Shown here one piece after another: positions 35,650-47,930 of a DNA stretch of 64,000 bases (positions are counted from its first letter, which is position 1; each line of letters begins with the position of its first letter). Under the pieces are notes generated by a model. The model was not told where the DNA came from. It did no database searches and worked only from the letters and a program-made list of their open reading frames with translations. A program made the position numbers and the translations under genes. The stretch covers positions 806,001-870,000 of the forward strand of contig JAFEKR010000022.1 in the NCBI GenBank assembly GCA_019022495.1, in the 5' to 3' direction. Source of the DNA: Epichloe hybrida. Taxonomy: Eukaryota; Ascomycota; Sordariomycetes; Hypocreales; Clavicipitaceae.

Positions 35650-37600
35650 ATAATTAAAGAAGTATTATTTAGTATTACTTATTAATATAATAAGGAAAGC
35701 CTGTTAATAATATATTTAAGGAAGGTTAATTCTATTATACTTATTTTTAAAGAGCGTAATCTTTAGTATTAAGAAGTTATATAGCTTCTTACTATAGTAG
35801 TTACTATCCTTATATATTTTTATATGCTCTAAGATTTTCTTTATAATCTAATCTTTAGAGGGGAATTACTATAAAGGTATAATTTATTATAAATAATAGT
35901 CTACTAGTTATTATTAATAATAATTATTAGGATAAAGCTATTAATTTAATAGAGATTATTATAAGGGCTTTTATAAAGGTTTAGGTAATCTTTAGGGTTA
36001 GGAAAGGTGGATTTCTAGGGTAAGTTATTAGGGTTATTAAGGTTAAGGCTCTAGGGGTTTAGAAAATTATAGTTATTCTTATAATTTTTCTTATAACTAA
36101 AAAGGTATTAAAGTTTAATAAAGCACTTCTTTAAGGAATACTAGGATTAAATATCCTAGCCCTTGCTTAATAAGAATACTATAATCTTATAAAGAATTAT
36201 ATAATTCTTTAATAACTTCCTTAGTTACCTTTTTAAAGGTATTTTTAAACTAGCTTTTAAAGTCTTCTTAGAATAATTCCTATAGGTTATTATCTCTCTA
36301 ACCTTAATACTTACTAAGGTTAATAAATCTTATAATTTAGTTATTAAGCTTAAGCTATATAATAGTCTTTAGATCTAGCTTAATAAATTCTTTCTAATTA
36401 TAGGAGAAAGCATAAGTAAGCTATTAAAGATATAAAAGTAACTTATACTCTTAGAGTCTTTTAGGGGTAATAATTAAAGCCTTACTATTACTAGTAGCTC
36501 TTTCTCTTATAAAAGGTCTAGATTTCTTTGCTATCTTTAACTATAAAAGGAATATTATTAAGTTATTATTCTTTACTACTAATTAAGCTTATATATTTAC
36601 CTATTACTATTATAAAGGTTTTCTTTTATACTTAAGAAGTATTATTACTCTAATAAAATTAAAAGATTATAAAAACAGGAAAAACAAAAGAAAAAGTAGT
36701 AAAAGTAGTAATAAGAATAGATTAATAAGGATAAATAAAGTAATAGAAGTGCTAGAAGTAACTAGAAAATAATAAGAAAAGTAATAAGGGAATAATAGGA
36801 ATTACTACTTCCTATTTTTTATAAAAAAAAGGGAAGGAGATAATCTCTCTCTCTTACTAATAAGTATAAGGTAAATAGCACTAAAAGTAAAGAAGGTAAG
36901 AAATAAGTAATAAATACTTATAGGAAGAGATTAAAGGTCTATTGGAAGGTAATATATTAAAGGGAATTTATAAGTGTATTAGCTACCTTAGCTAAGGTTA
37001 TTTAATATTAGGTTTAAAATAAATACCTTATAGTAATAGATTTAGTTAGTTAGTTAGTTTTCTTGTAATAAATAATAAAATTAATAATTAATAATAATAT
37101 CCTAGATAAATATAATAAAGTTATATCCCTTAGCCTAAGGGTTAATAGATTAATTCCTTAGAAGCCTAATAAGCTTATAACTAGGATTCTAGTCTCTTTC
37201 TTTAGTATACTTATATATTTATACCTCTTTACTATAATAACTATTATAGTATAATAAAAGGTAGTAGTAGTAGTATTTATAGAAATATTTTTTCTTATAA
37301 TACCTAGCTTATTTATAGTTATAAAGTTAACTACTAATTAGTATTAGTTATACTAAGGTACTTACGTAAGTAAGATAATCCTATTTTAATGAAGTTAATA
37401 ATAATTAGATAGCTAGCTAGGAAAAAGGGAGAAAAGAGGGAAAGTCTAAATACTAGAAAAGTAAGCAAAATCTATAGGTAAGGTAAAAGAGGGGGTAGTA
37501 AATTAATATAGCTAATTATATTACGTGTATTGCGCTAGACCTATAATTTAGTCTACTCTTTAGCCACGATTAAATCGATGAAGATCCGAAGGATTTAACA
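35650..37600 (-). mobile_element. Copia family 1 fragment (copy c): 5' LTR and gag part
   Basis: This minus-strand piece is collinear with 3490-5431 of copy a. It contains the 5' LTR (37342-37600), the leader and most of gag before the zinc knuckle, and is truncated at 35650 by Copia-2 fragment A. It has many more TA changes than copy a and no open frame of note. Confidence 0.82.
37342..37600 (-). repeat. Copia-1 5' LTR (copy c)
   Basis: A 259-bp LTR ending on the plus strand GATCCGAAGGATTTAACA, the complement of the Copia-1 LTR start. It is RIPed. Confidence 0.85.
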
Positions 37601-38240
37601 TATAAACTCCTAGTAATATTAATATAATATCCCTAATATTAAATAAGAAGTTAATTATTTTAAATAGTATAATTTACCTTATTTATTTAATCTACTTATA
37701 AAATTTAATATAAATAGTTCACTTACTTAGTACTAATAACTTATTAGATAAAGGTATATATATTAGGGGTAATAAAGTAATAAGTATATAGCTATTTATA
37801 ATTAGAGATTATAAGAAAGATTACCTAGGACCTTATAATATTTATCTTATTATTTAAAGTAAATATAATATTATATACTAATAGTATAGCTAGTAATATA
37901 AATATTACTATAAGTTATATATAGTATATATATACTAGCTAATTAGCTCTTTTTAATTAAGAATAATTATATATTAAGGGGGTAGTATATTAGAAGTATA
38001 AAGGCTAGGGAGATATAGATAGGATAGTTATATAATAAAGCCCTTAGATAAGCCTTAGGTTATATAAATAACTAAGTGGCTACTAGATAGCTATATATAT
38101 ATAATAAGGTATTTAAATAAGAACTACTTATAAGGAATATAGGAGGTTAGAGTTTAAGACCTTTATATATTTACCTCTAAGTAGTAGCTCCCTAGCTATA
38201 ACTAAGAACCTTAGCCTTCACTTCGTTTATATCTCTCCTA
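37601..38240 (+). other. Unassigned A+T-rich segment
   Basis: About 640 bases between Copia-1 copy c and Copia-2 fragment B. Stops occur in all frames and I do not recognise a domain. The last 80 bases regain normal composition before the Copia-2 match. It may be a degraded element remnant. Confidence 0.4.
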
Positions 38241-38324
38241 CTACAGTCATAATAGTAAGCTATCTCTTCTAATTAACCTTGCTAATCTATAGTGTTCAAA
38301 GACTACGTAGTTATTTATAAAGAT

Positions 38325-39292
38325 TTATTTTTAATTTATTTTGGGGTCATTGGCTGTGGCTAATGCATCTAATTTTCAAGGAACTAAAGAAATTACTAGT
38401 AATACCTGCCACAAAGTTTGTCGCAAACTTTGTATTGACTTTTCAGCCACTAAATTTGTAGCTTAAAGCTTATTCCTTAATATTTTACCTAACACTATAG
38501 TAATTATTAAATTTAGTTATTATATATAGCACTAGCTAAGTATTACTAGTAATTTTTTTAGTTCCTTGAAAATTAGATGCATTGGCCACAGCCAATGACC
38601 CCAAAAAAAATTAAAAATCAATACCTAGATAGTGCTATATATAATAACTAAATTTAATAATTACTATAGTATTAAGTAAAATATAAAAGGAATAAGCTTT
38701 AAGCTATAAATTTAGGGGCTAAAAAGTTAATATAAAGTTTGTTATAAACTTTATAGCTATAATTATGCAAGATATAGTTATAATTCGTAACTATAGTTAA
38801 ACTCAAATCTATTTAAGTTTTACTCACAGCATAAATTAACGTGATTCCCCCTTTGTAACTATGTTTATTCTATCTCTCTATATCTCTTCTATCTTATAAC
38901 TTATCCTTTAAAGCTCTAAGGCAAACTTAAACCCTAAAAAAAAAACATAACTTATCCTTACTTAACTTTACTTTAATTTAAATCTATAGGTAAGTTAAGG
39001 GCTACTAATTAACTAATTAATAACTAACTAATTAGAAAATAGTATAGCTAAGGGTAACTATAAGCTAGGGGCTATAACTACTAGGCTATAGAACTTAATA
39101 GCTATCTAAAAATCTAAGGAAATTCTAGATAAAAAGGAAATTTAAAAAACTAAAGAAAATATTAAGGAATTTAAGAAAAGTAAAAAGAAAAAGGGAAATA
39201 AAAAGCTAGAGAAGAAGGCTAGATATTTGGAAAAGGTGTTAAAAAATAGAGATCTATAATTTAAGCAGTTTTACCTCGTGCCCCGGAGGGGG
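38325..39292 (-). mobile_element. Retroposon A copy 1, with a nested second copy
   Basis: This non-LTR-like insert is flanked by TTATTTATAAAGAT (38311-38324) and TTATTTATAGAGAT (39293-39306), a 14-bp duplication with one G/A difference. Its plus-strand left end is T-rich before GGGGTCATTGGCTGTGG, which is an A-rich 3' tail when read on the minus strand. The 5' end reads CCTCCGGGGCACGAGGTA on the minus strand. Known features of retroposons are A-rich 3' end, variable-length duplications and 5' truncation of copies, and all are seen here. No protein domain was recognised. Confidence 0.72.
38408..38619 (+). mobile_element. 5'-truncated retroposon A nested in copy 1
   Basis: A 212-bp copy in the opposite orientation, ending GACCCCAAAAAAAATT and flanked by AATACCT at 38401-38407 and 38620-38626. 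Only the 3' part of the element is present. With its host it makes a 280-bp palindrome that looks like a MITE but is explained by nested insertion. Confidence 0.78.
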
Positions 39293-39319
39293 TTATTTAT
39301 AGAGATAACTACTAATTAG

Positions 39320-39604
39320 TATTAGTTTCATAAGGTATTAAATTTAATATAATAAGGTTATAAGCCTAAAGAATAGTATTATTATTAATTTATTTATTCT
39401 AGGCTATGTTATATATAAAAAAGAGAAGTTAAAAGCTAGAAGCTATAATACTAGAAGGGAAAGGGGTTATATGTTTATAGCCCTATATTTCCTAGCTAAT
39501 TAATAGGCTAGGTTATAAGTTACGTGTGGGGCACGCGCGTGGCCTAAGCTTTTGCTAGGTAATTGCGGCTACGACGCGTGATTAATATCACCTTTGTTCT
39601 AACA
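39320..39604 (-). repeat. Copia-2 LTR (fragment B)
   Basis: A 285-bp LTR matching 55185-55494 in reverse complement. It keeps the GC block near 39525-39590. Its outer edge at 39605 abuts repeat R copy 2. Confidence 0.85.
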
Positions 39605-39986
39605 ATTATAGTAAGGAGATATATAAAGTTAGTATATATAACTTCTTAAAGCTTTAGAATTATTAAGCTAAAAGTAATATTTAATTAATTTAAATAGTAA
39701 ATAAATTATTTAAGCTTTGTTTAAGTTTTTATCCTATTAATTATAATATATAAATACTAAGTATATACTTTATTAAATTCTAGTTATTCTTTCTAAGTTA
39801 CTAATTAATTTTATTATATTAGCTTAGGGTATTATTATAATTAAAAATAATGATAATAATAATAGAAATAGAAAATAATTCTTAGTAATAGTAAATAAAA
39901 TAATAAAAAGGGTTTTCTTAAAGTTATATTAGTAAAGAAAAGTATTAAGAATAATAGTCTTTTAAAAAACTTATAATAGTACTTAT
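39605..39986 (-). repeat. Repeat R copy 2, left part
   Basis: This is the reverse complement of 13268-13625 followed by the stretch matching about 6660-6704. It shows the empty target of the left LINE (about 39935-39960). The last 14 bases, ATAATAGTACTTAT (39973-39986), are the left duplication of retroposon A copy 2. Confidence 0.75.
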
Positions 39987-40710
39987 TGATTTTTAATTTT
40001 TTTTGGGGTCATTGGCTGTGGCCAATGCATCTAATTTTCAAGGAACTAAAAAAATTACTAGTAATACCTAGCTAGTGCTATATATAAGAACCAAATTTAA
40101 TAATTACTATAGTATTAGGTAAAACATAAAAGGAATAAGCTTTAAGCTATAAATTTAGGGGCTAAAAAGTTAATATAAAGTTTATAATAAACTTTGTAGC
40201 TATGATTACGTAAGAGTTATAATTCGTAACCGTAGTTAAACTCAAATCCATTCAAGTTTTACTTATCCCGCTTATAGCATAAATTAACGTGATTCCCCCT
40301 TCCTCTATGACTGTGTTTATTCTATCTCTTTACATCTCTTCTATCTTATAACTTATCCTTTAAAGCTCTAAGGTAAACTTAAACCCTAAAAAAAAACATA
40401 ACTTATCCTCACTTAACTCCACTCTAATTCATGCACAATCCATAGGTAGGTTAAGGGCTACTAATTAACTAATTAATAACTAACTGATTAGAAAATAGTA
40501 TAGCTAAGGGTAACCATAAGCTAGGGGCTATAACCACTAGGCTACAGAACCTAATAGCTATCCAAAAATCCGAGGAAATTCTAGATAAAAAGGAAATTTA
40601 AAAAACCAAAGAAAACATTAAGGAATTTAGGAAAAGTAAGAAGAAGAAGGGAAATAAAAAGCTAGAGAAGAAGGCTAGATATTTAGAAAAGGTGTTGAAA
40701 AATAGAGATC

Positions 40711-40946
40711 TGTTATGAACTAGCCTTATGGCTACTGCATATAAGCGTTTAGAATAAGAATATTATTCTTATAGAAGAAAAAAGGAATTATACTAGTAGT
40801 TACATAGCATCCAGATATATAGCCCCTTATGCACAGTCTATGCATAGTCTATATAAAGCCCTAACCTAGCCACACTAAGTACATATACTTTCTAGAGATT
40901 TTCTAAAGCTAGACTTAACCTAAGCTTATAGCTTAAGTCTATAATA
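40711..40946 (-). repeat. Gypsy 3' LTR
   Basis: A 236-bp LTR collinear with 47326-47561. Its inner end has been changed to TCTATAATA by RIP, compared with TCCATAACA in the other LTR. Confidence 0.9.
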
Positions 40947-42450
40947 TACCCCTATACTTACCCCCCTTTCCTTACCCCTTAAAAAAGTAAGCATATATTA
41001 ATACTAAACTCTTATTTATAGCTCTCTTAAAAAAAACATAATAAAGTAATATAAGTAGTTTAGTAAGGCTAGTAAGTACCTAAGTAAAGTTATACTTTTA
41101 CTATATAAATTTAAAATTTTTTTAGTATAGTAACTACCTTACTTTACTTTAGCTTTACCCCTAATACTACTAGCTACCTCTTTTATAGCCCTCTATTACT
41201 AGCTATCTCCTTACCTTCTTTACTTTCTTAACCTTACCCTAACTTTATATCCTAACTATTACTTACTAAAATTAAACTTTACTTTATATAACTCTTTTAT
41301 TAAAAATTATCTAACCCCTTACTATATAATATACTACCCTTACTTACTCCTAGCTATTATTTATAAATATAAATAACTTATACTTTAATTAAAGCTTAAC
41401 TTATTTATTCTAAAATATAAATAACCTATTCCCTTTTCTTTAATTTTATATCTTTTTACCTTTATATTATTATAACTCCTTCTTTTTATACTATTTCTTC
41501 TTATATTTATTAATTATTTTATAACCTGAAAGTTCTTTTCTTATATTTAGTTTACTTTTTATTATAAGTAAAGTTATTTCCCTCTTAGACTAACTTACTT
41601 TTAATATACTCTCTCCCCCTCCTTTACTTTCTCTTACCTTACCTAAGGGTACTTACCTTAGTAAGTATATTTTAGAAAGGAATTTTAATAATAAAGCCTT
41701 TTCTAATAGTAAGGAGTATAATTTCCTATATAGTTCTTATATAAATAACCTTTAGAATAAAGGTATATATAGGTATACTTTAAGGCTAAACTAGGCCTAT
41801 ACCCCTTACTAAGCTAGCTATTATATATACCTCTAGGAGAAGTACTTATATAATACTAACCTAAAACTTTATTATATTTTTAAATACCTTAAGACTTTTT
41901 TAGCTATAAGTAAAGCTATTAAGACTTTAGCTATACTATAGTTTACTAATAGTAAAGGGTAATATACTACCCTTATAAAAATTTTTATTTACTATTATAA
42001 ATATTTTAATAGTATACTTATTATTACCTAAATTAATTTAGCTAAAGCCTAGCCCTTAGCTTCCTCCCCTATGGGTATAGCCTATACCTAAGGTACCTCT
42101 AAGGTATAGTAACTTATACTTACCTAAATAATACTTACTTACTAAGATTATAATAACCTAGCTACTAAATTCTTCTATAGTATAAGAATTATAAATAATA
42201 ACTTAGCCTAGTTTATCTTTACCTAGGAGGTAAGTAATACCTAAGTTTAATAAATAGCTAAAACTATTATAAAGCTAGCCTATACTATTACTAAGACTTA
42301 CTAATAGCTTAATAACCTTAATAATACCTCCCTCTTTTTTTAAATATTTTATACTATAGTAAAAACTTAGTATTAGATTATATATACACTAGAACTAAAC
42401 TAAGCACCTTAAGTTTTTATAGCTAAATTAAAATATACTTTTTTAGGGCT
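40947..42450 (+). other. Unexplained 1.5 kb at the 3' side of the Gypsy element
   Basis: This lies between the 3' LTR and the chromodomain-like end of pol. On the plus strand (antisense to the element) a frame at about 41700-42420 reads long stretches interrupted only at putative Gln codons. I do not recognise it. It may be an antisense or additional ORF, an older insertion, or chance in TA-biased sequence. Confidence 0.35.
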
Positions 42451-42499
42451 ATTATTTATCTATATATCCCCTTATTATAATTTAAATTAGTTAAGTGCC

Positions 42500-45400
42500 T
42501 CTATATATATTATACTCTTTAATAGCTTCTATATTAGCTATATATAGCCTTTCTATTTAACTAAGATATTCCTATTTAAGCCCTTACCTAGTGTATTTTT
42601 AGCTATAAGAATTTCCTTTACCTAATACTTTATAAGATTATTATTAGTATTTATTATAATAAGTTCTAGTAGTAAATATTTATTAGCTAGTCTTTAGCTT
42701 AGTAATAGATTATTTACTATATACTAAACTAGGTTAATATAAAAGATAGGATATAGTTCCCTTAGGATATCTAATTTAACTATTAAAGGTATAGGAACCT
42801 TAAGCACCTTATATTTAGCTATAACCTAATTTAACTTCTTATAAGAATAGTTTATTTTAATATTATAAAGGCTAAGCTATATATAGTCCCTAACCTAGAA
42901 CTATTTTACTAGTCTATAGCTACTATTTATATTCTCCTACTACTATTACTAAACAAAAGCTATTATAGCTTATATTAAATCTATACTATTCTTTAAATAT
43001 TATAGAAAGGCTTAAGCCCTTCCCTTTACTAATATAGTAAATAGCCCCCTAGGGGATAAGTCCTAAATTATAGCTATATTAAACCTATAAAGTGCTATAT
43101 TCACACTTATTCTAGTTACTAATAAATCCTTATTATTTAAGGCTAGCTAGTAAGCTAGTAGGTAATCTAGCTATTTAAACTAAGAGAATAATAATATTAT
43201 ATATAGTATAGCTTATACCTCTTAGTTAGCCCTTTCTATACTACTATTTATCTAAGGGTAGTATATAGTAAAAAGTAACTATTATATACTAACTTTATTA
43301 TAAAGCTTAGTCTAAAAATTACTAAGCTAATCTAACCTATAGTTTATAATAATTTATATAAGGAATCTATAAAATTACTACTAGTAGTACTTAAATTATT
43401 TTATATATACCTTAGCTTCTATTAATATTATTACTTCTAACTAGATATACTTTAAAAGCTAGTTAATAATAACTATAAGGAACTATAGGTAATCCTAGGC
43501 TTAAGCTAGAAGGTTAGTTATAAAGTTAATAAATATTTATAACTAGTACTAGTTAGGTAGTAGAATTAGCTTTAATAAGCCTTATTATAGCTACTAGCTC
43601 TTTTACCCTCTATAATAGTAGTAATTCTATATAAATTAGGCTATATCCTATAATATACTATCCTAATAAAAGTCTCTTTAAAGTGCCTTAAAGGTTATAT
43701 TCTAGCCTAAGTAACCTAATAGGGGTAAGTTATAAATACACTATATTAATATTATAGTTAGTAGCTCTTACTTAAGAACCTATATTTATCCCTAAAATTA
43801 AAGTACTCCCTTTATACTAATCTAATAGTTTATAATCTATTCTCTAGTGTTAGTAGTATCTAGAAACTTCCTAGCCCTTATTACTACTATATCCCTTTAT
43901 AGCTTATAAGCTTTATCCTAAGCTAGTAACTAATTCTATAAAGACTAAAGATACTTATCTATAAATATTAACATACTAGTAAGTAAATTCCTTAATATAG
44001 CTAGGCTACTCTCTAGGGAAGTCCTATCTATTACTATAATAGGTTTAAGGTAAATATATAGCTATCCCTCCTTAAAGAAGAATTTAATAAGGCTTATTAC
44101 TAACTAAATAATTAGTACCTTTACCCTTTCCTTTTCTAGCCTATTTAGATAATACTATAATAATATATCTAGATATTCCGCTTAAGTGCCTAGTCTATAA
44201 TATAAATAGAAATTAAAAAGTACTAGAGTCTTTACTTACTATACCTAATATTCTAATATCTCCCTTAGTACTATAAAGTACTTAAGGTTCTTATAGTTTA
44301 TTAGTATTATAAATAGCTTACTTATGCTCTATAGCTTTACTAACTATACCTTTAAATAAGAGATAATTACTAGTAGCTCCTTATTATAAATTATATAATT
44401 CTACTAAGCTACTTATAATTAAGCTAAATAGTAAGCTACTAGATATAAAATACTATTATTACTAAACTAGAAGAAATACCTTTCTAAAGCTATTTCTAAG
44501 TAATTTACCTTTACTAAAGTATTCCTTTTAGAATCCTACTAAGCTAGGATTAAGTATAATATAAAAGCTAACTTTAATGCCTTAAAAGCCTTTTTATATT
44601 TCTTTAACTAGTAAAATAAGGCTTCCTTTTTTATTAAGTTAATAAGGGGGCTTACTATATCTAAGAAGTTTAGTATAAAGTTATAATAAAAGTTAGTAAA
44701 ACCTAGAAAGCTATAAACTCCCTAGACCCTAGTTAGTGCCTCCTAATCCTAAATTACTATAATTTTCTCCTTATCTAGATAAATAGCTTTCCTTACTTAG
44801 ATAATAAACCTAAGGTACTTAACTTCTTTAGTTATAAAGATATACTTCTTAATATCTAGGTTTAGACTAGCTTATTATAGTCTAGATAGTATACTATAAA
44901 CCTTCTATATATAATCCTTCTATAAACTACCTAAGTATATAAGTATATTATTAAGATATATAGTAATATAATTACTAAGGATACTACTTAATATACTATT
45001 AATATACCTCTAGAAAGTTACTAGTATACTTACTAACCTAAAGGGGCATACTAGCTATTTAAATAAGCTAAACCTTATCTAAAATATAGTCTAGTATTCC
45101 TTACTCTTAGTAATATATATATAATAAAATACTAATTATATATCTAGCTTTATAAACTACTTTACCTTAGCTAAGGAATATAATATTTTCTTTATAAGTA
45201 GTAGTAAGTAATAGTTCTATTTTATAATCTTATTAAGTATATAATAGTTTACATAAAACCTCTAACCTTTACTAGGCTTCTTTACTAGTAATACTAGGGC
45301 TATTACTAATAAGAAGCTTACTTAAATCTAACCCTTATCTATTAAGTCTATTACTTACTTCTAGATTTCTAGTAAATACTCCTAAGGTATATTATATAAG

Positions 45401-46950
45401 GGCGCCTATAGTAAGTTAGGTTTATTTTTCTTTATATTATATTTTAGCTAAATATAGTAGTTTAACTTCCCTTAGTGTAATAGTAAGGTGCTTACCTTAC
45501 TCTCTAAAAATAAGTCTTTAAAGTCTTATAAAGCCTTTAGTAAGGAAGCTAGAAGCTCCTCCTCTATAAGCTTTAAGGTTATATTAATTTACAAGATAAA
45601 TATAATTTCCCTTAGGCTTATAGCATAAAGCTAAATATTCTCCTTTTACCTCTTTACTTATTATACTATCCTTATAAATATTAAACCTAGAATAAATACT
45701 ATAGGTTAGTTAACCTTTCTATTAGCTATAGCCTATATAAGTAGCCTATTAGCTAATCCTATATACACCTATTATTACACTATATTTAAACTAATTTTAT
45801 TCTATTTTATCTATAGTATACCTAGGATTAGTTACCTTATTAGTCCTAGGATTATATATACTATAATTAGTATCTCCTATCTATCTAAATCTAACTAAAA
45901 ATAAATAATATATAAGATATATAATTATTTCTCCTAACTCTCTTTTCCCCCTTACTTTACACTAATAGCTATATAAACTAACCTTTTAGTTAGAAAAGGG
46001 AGGCATTCTAATTAAAGCTTTTAAATCAGGTATTTACTTATAGTAATATAGTAGTTATAGCTAGTATTAACTTAAGTATTTATAAAGGTAGTCTTATTAA
46101 TTAGAGTAAGGACTAAGAAGGGAGCTAAGTCTATATTTCTCTAGATTTCCTTAAAGTCCTTATTAGTAATAACTATATACTATAAAGCCCCTTTATATTT
46201 CCTTTCTTTATTCCTTATTAAATAACTTAATAATAAGGTTATTCTTTTCCTAATTAATTTATAGACTTATTATCTAAGTTAATAGTAAGTATATCCTTTA
46301 TATTATAAGCATTAATAAAGAACTTCTTTTATAGGTAAATAGTAAAATATAATAAGTATACTATAGTAAAGTACTTAGAGAAGCTATATTATAAATATTA
46401 CCCTTTATTATAATATATATTAAGTATATCCTAAGTAACTTACTTAGCATGCTTACTACCTTTCTTATTACTTAACTTTTAGTATCCTATAGGATTTCTA
46501 AAGCCTTACTAAGTCCTTACTATACCTATAGAGTAGATATCTATTATTAGTATATCCTTATCCTATAGCTTAGCTTTAATTAGATTAGGTATTAGATTAT
46601 CTTATTTTTATATATAGTATTTTTCCTCTAGTTAGTAGGATTTAATATTTAATATAATACTTTAATAATAAGCTATAGCTACTATATAATTAGCCTAAGG
46701 TATATCCTACCTAATACTATAGTTTCTTATTTACTTATTAAGTACTATATATAACTTAAATAACTTTACTAAGTTTACTTACCTAGGCCCCCTAGCTAAG
46801 GCTAGCTTTTATTTAAAGTAAATATAGAAATTACTAAACCTCTTATTTTATTATTATATTAACTAATTAAGTTCTATAATTACTATTTCCTAGTAGTAAG
46901 AGTTATTAAATATCTCCCCTAAATAGTTTAGAAGTCTAAATAAATAAAAG
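42500..46950 (-). pseudogene. Gypsy pol (RT, RNase H, integrase, GPY/chromodomain), RIP-degraded
   Basis: On the minus strand the reverse transcriptase active site at 44958-44944 reads YLNNILIY in place of YLDDILxY, so both catalytic Asp are lost. RNase H at about 44470-44280 reads YNKELLAIIS...L, a stop at an expected Trp or Gln, and later a TDHKNLKYF-like block. The integrase core at about 43560-43200 reads INFITNLL, then VIIN where VVVD is expected, then FYRFLI-IIIN for the second Asp region. At about 42870-42560 comes a GDYIQL...YKVLKVP GPY-type region and an ILVK-KGY chromodomain-like end. Gag and protease must lie toward 47300 but were not resolved. It is inactive. Confidence 0.8.
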
Positions 46951-47325
46951 TTCTTTAGGTAGCCCTTCTTAAAAAAAAGTATAACCTATACTTAGACCTT
47001 AAGTAATAGGTTCTAGTAAATAAAGCATTACTAATTCTAATTACTACTAATAAACTCCTTATTTACTAGTAGCTTATAAGTTATAAGGCCTTTTTAAGCT
47101 ATAAATAAAACCTTATTACTATTAAAGGGGAGGCCTATAGGTAAGGGTTTTTACTTAATCTAGGTTAGTATAAGTACTATATTTTATAAATTAGCTAAGT
47201 ACTAGATTTATACTACTTACTCTTATACTTATTATTATAGGAGTGCTAACTTATTAGTATTTATTATATCTAGTAGTAGTAGTATATTCTCTAGCTAAGT
47301 TATGTCTATAGTAAAGAATAATATA

Positions 47326-47561
47326 TATTATAAACTAGCCTTATAACTACTATATATAAGTATTTAGAATAAGAATATTATTCTTATAGAAAAAGAAAGG
47401 AATTATACTAGTGGTTATATAATATTTAGATATATAGCCCCTTATACGTAGTCTATGCATAGTCTATGTAAAGCCCTAACCTAGCTACACTAAGTACGCA
47501 TACTTTCTAGAGACTTTCTGGAGCTGGACTTAACCCGAGCTCGTAGCTCGAGTCCATAACA
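47326..47561 (-). repeat. Gypsy 5' LTR
   Basis: A 236-bp LTR ending on the plus strand GAGTCCATAACA. Its inner 60 bases keep GC-rich text (GGAGCTGGACTTAACCCG and an AGCTCG palindrome), so RIP acted less here than in the 3' LTR. Confidence 0.9.
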
Positions 47562-47602
47562 AGATCTATAATTTAAGCAGTTTTACCTCGTGCCTAGGAG
47601 GG

Positions 47603-47930
47603 ATAATAGTACTTATAAGTCTAGTTATAATAAAATCTATAAAAGTTTATAATCTTATAACTTAAATAACTAATTTAATAAAATAGCTAATAATATAAGT
47701 ATAAGAATAATAGCTTTCTTCTAATTAGTATATTAATACTACTATATAAAAAGACCCACTTTTTATTTACCTAACACTATATTTGTAGTTTATGTAGTGT
47801 AGTTAGTAACTACACTAACTATAAAAAAAAAACTACATTACACTAAATACTAGCTAAAAAAAACTATATTATAAATACAAAATTTTCCTAAAAACTACAC
47901 TAACTACACTACAAACAATGCTCTGGACTT
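47603..47930 (-). repeat. Repeat R copy 2, right part with CAGAGC end
   Basis: Begins with the right duplication of retroposon A and continues as the reverse complement of 6337-6660. It contains AGACCCACTTTTTATTTACC, CTACA/TGTAG repeats and the terminal CAATGCTCTG (47921-47930). Confidence 0.72.

Larger units (their letters stand above)
38241..39604 (-). mobile_element. Copia family 2 fragment B: LTR and leader, interrupted by a retroposon
   Basis: This is the 5' end of a minus-strand Copia-2: LTR at 39320-39604 and leader at 39307-39319 continuing at 38241-38324. The leader is split at a 14-bp duplicated site by the retroposon at 38325-39292. The rest of the element is missing; the match fades left of 38241. 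Confidence 0.75.
40711..47561 (-). mobile_element. Complete Ty3/Gypsy chromovirus-type LTR retrotransposon
   Basis: A 6851-bp element on the minus strand. The 236-bp LTRs at 40711-40946 and 47326-47561 start TGTTATGAAC and end CCATAACA. The 5-bp duplications AGATC lie at 40706-40710 and 47562-47566. Reverse transcriptase, RNase H, integrase and a GPY/chromodomain-like end follow in Gypsy order from right to left. The right LTR (5' LTR) is less mutated than the left. About 1.5 kb between the chromodomain-like region and the 3' LTR is unexplained. Confidence 0.93.
39987..47602 (-). mobile_element. Retroposon A copy 2, split by a Gypsy element
   Basis: The same retroposon as 38325-39292. Its two parts, 39987-40710 and 47562-47602, are separated by the complete Gypsy. 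The whole is flanked by ATAATAGTACTTAT at 39973-39986 and 47603-47616. Copy 1 shows the uninterrupted GAGATCTATAATTTAAGC sequence, giving the empty site for the Gypsy insertion. It is less RIPed than copy 1. Confidence 0.78.

Noticed and set aside
38333..38629. A 280-bp MITE with long terminal inverted repeats
   Set aside because: Internal 7-bp duplications AATACCT show that a truncated retroposon inserted into its own relative in opposite orientation; the inverted repeat is a by-product.
40480..40710. Lys/Glu-rich plus-strand frame in retroposon A copy 2 (also 39020-39290)
   Set aside because: It reads smoothly with only Gln-type stops, but it is antisense to the A-tailed orientation, is preceded by a TGA in copy 2, and could follow from purine bias. 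It was left as a possibility rather than a gene.
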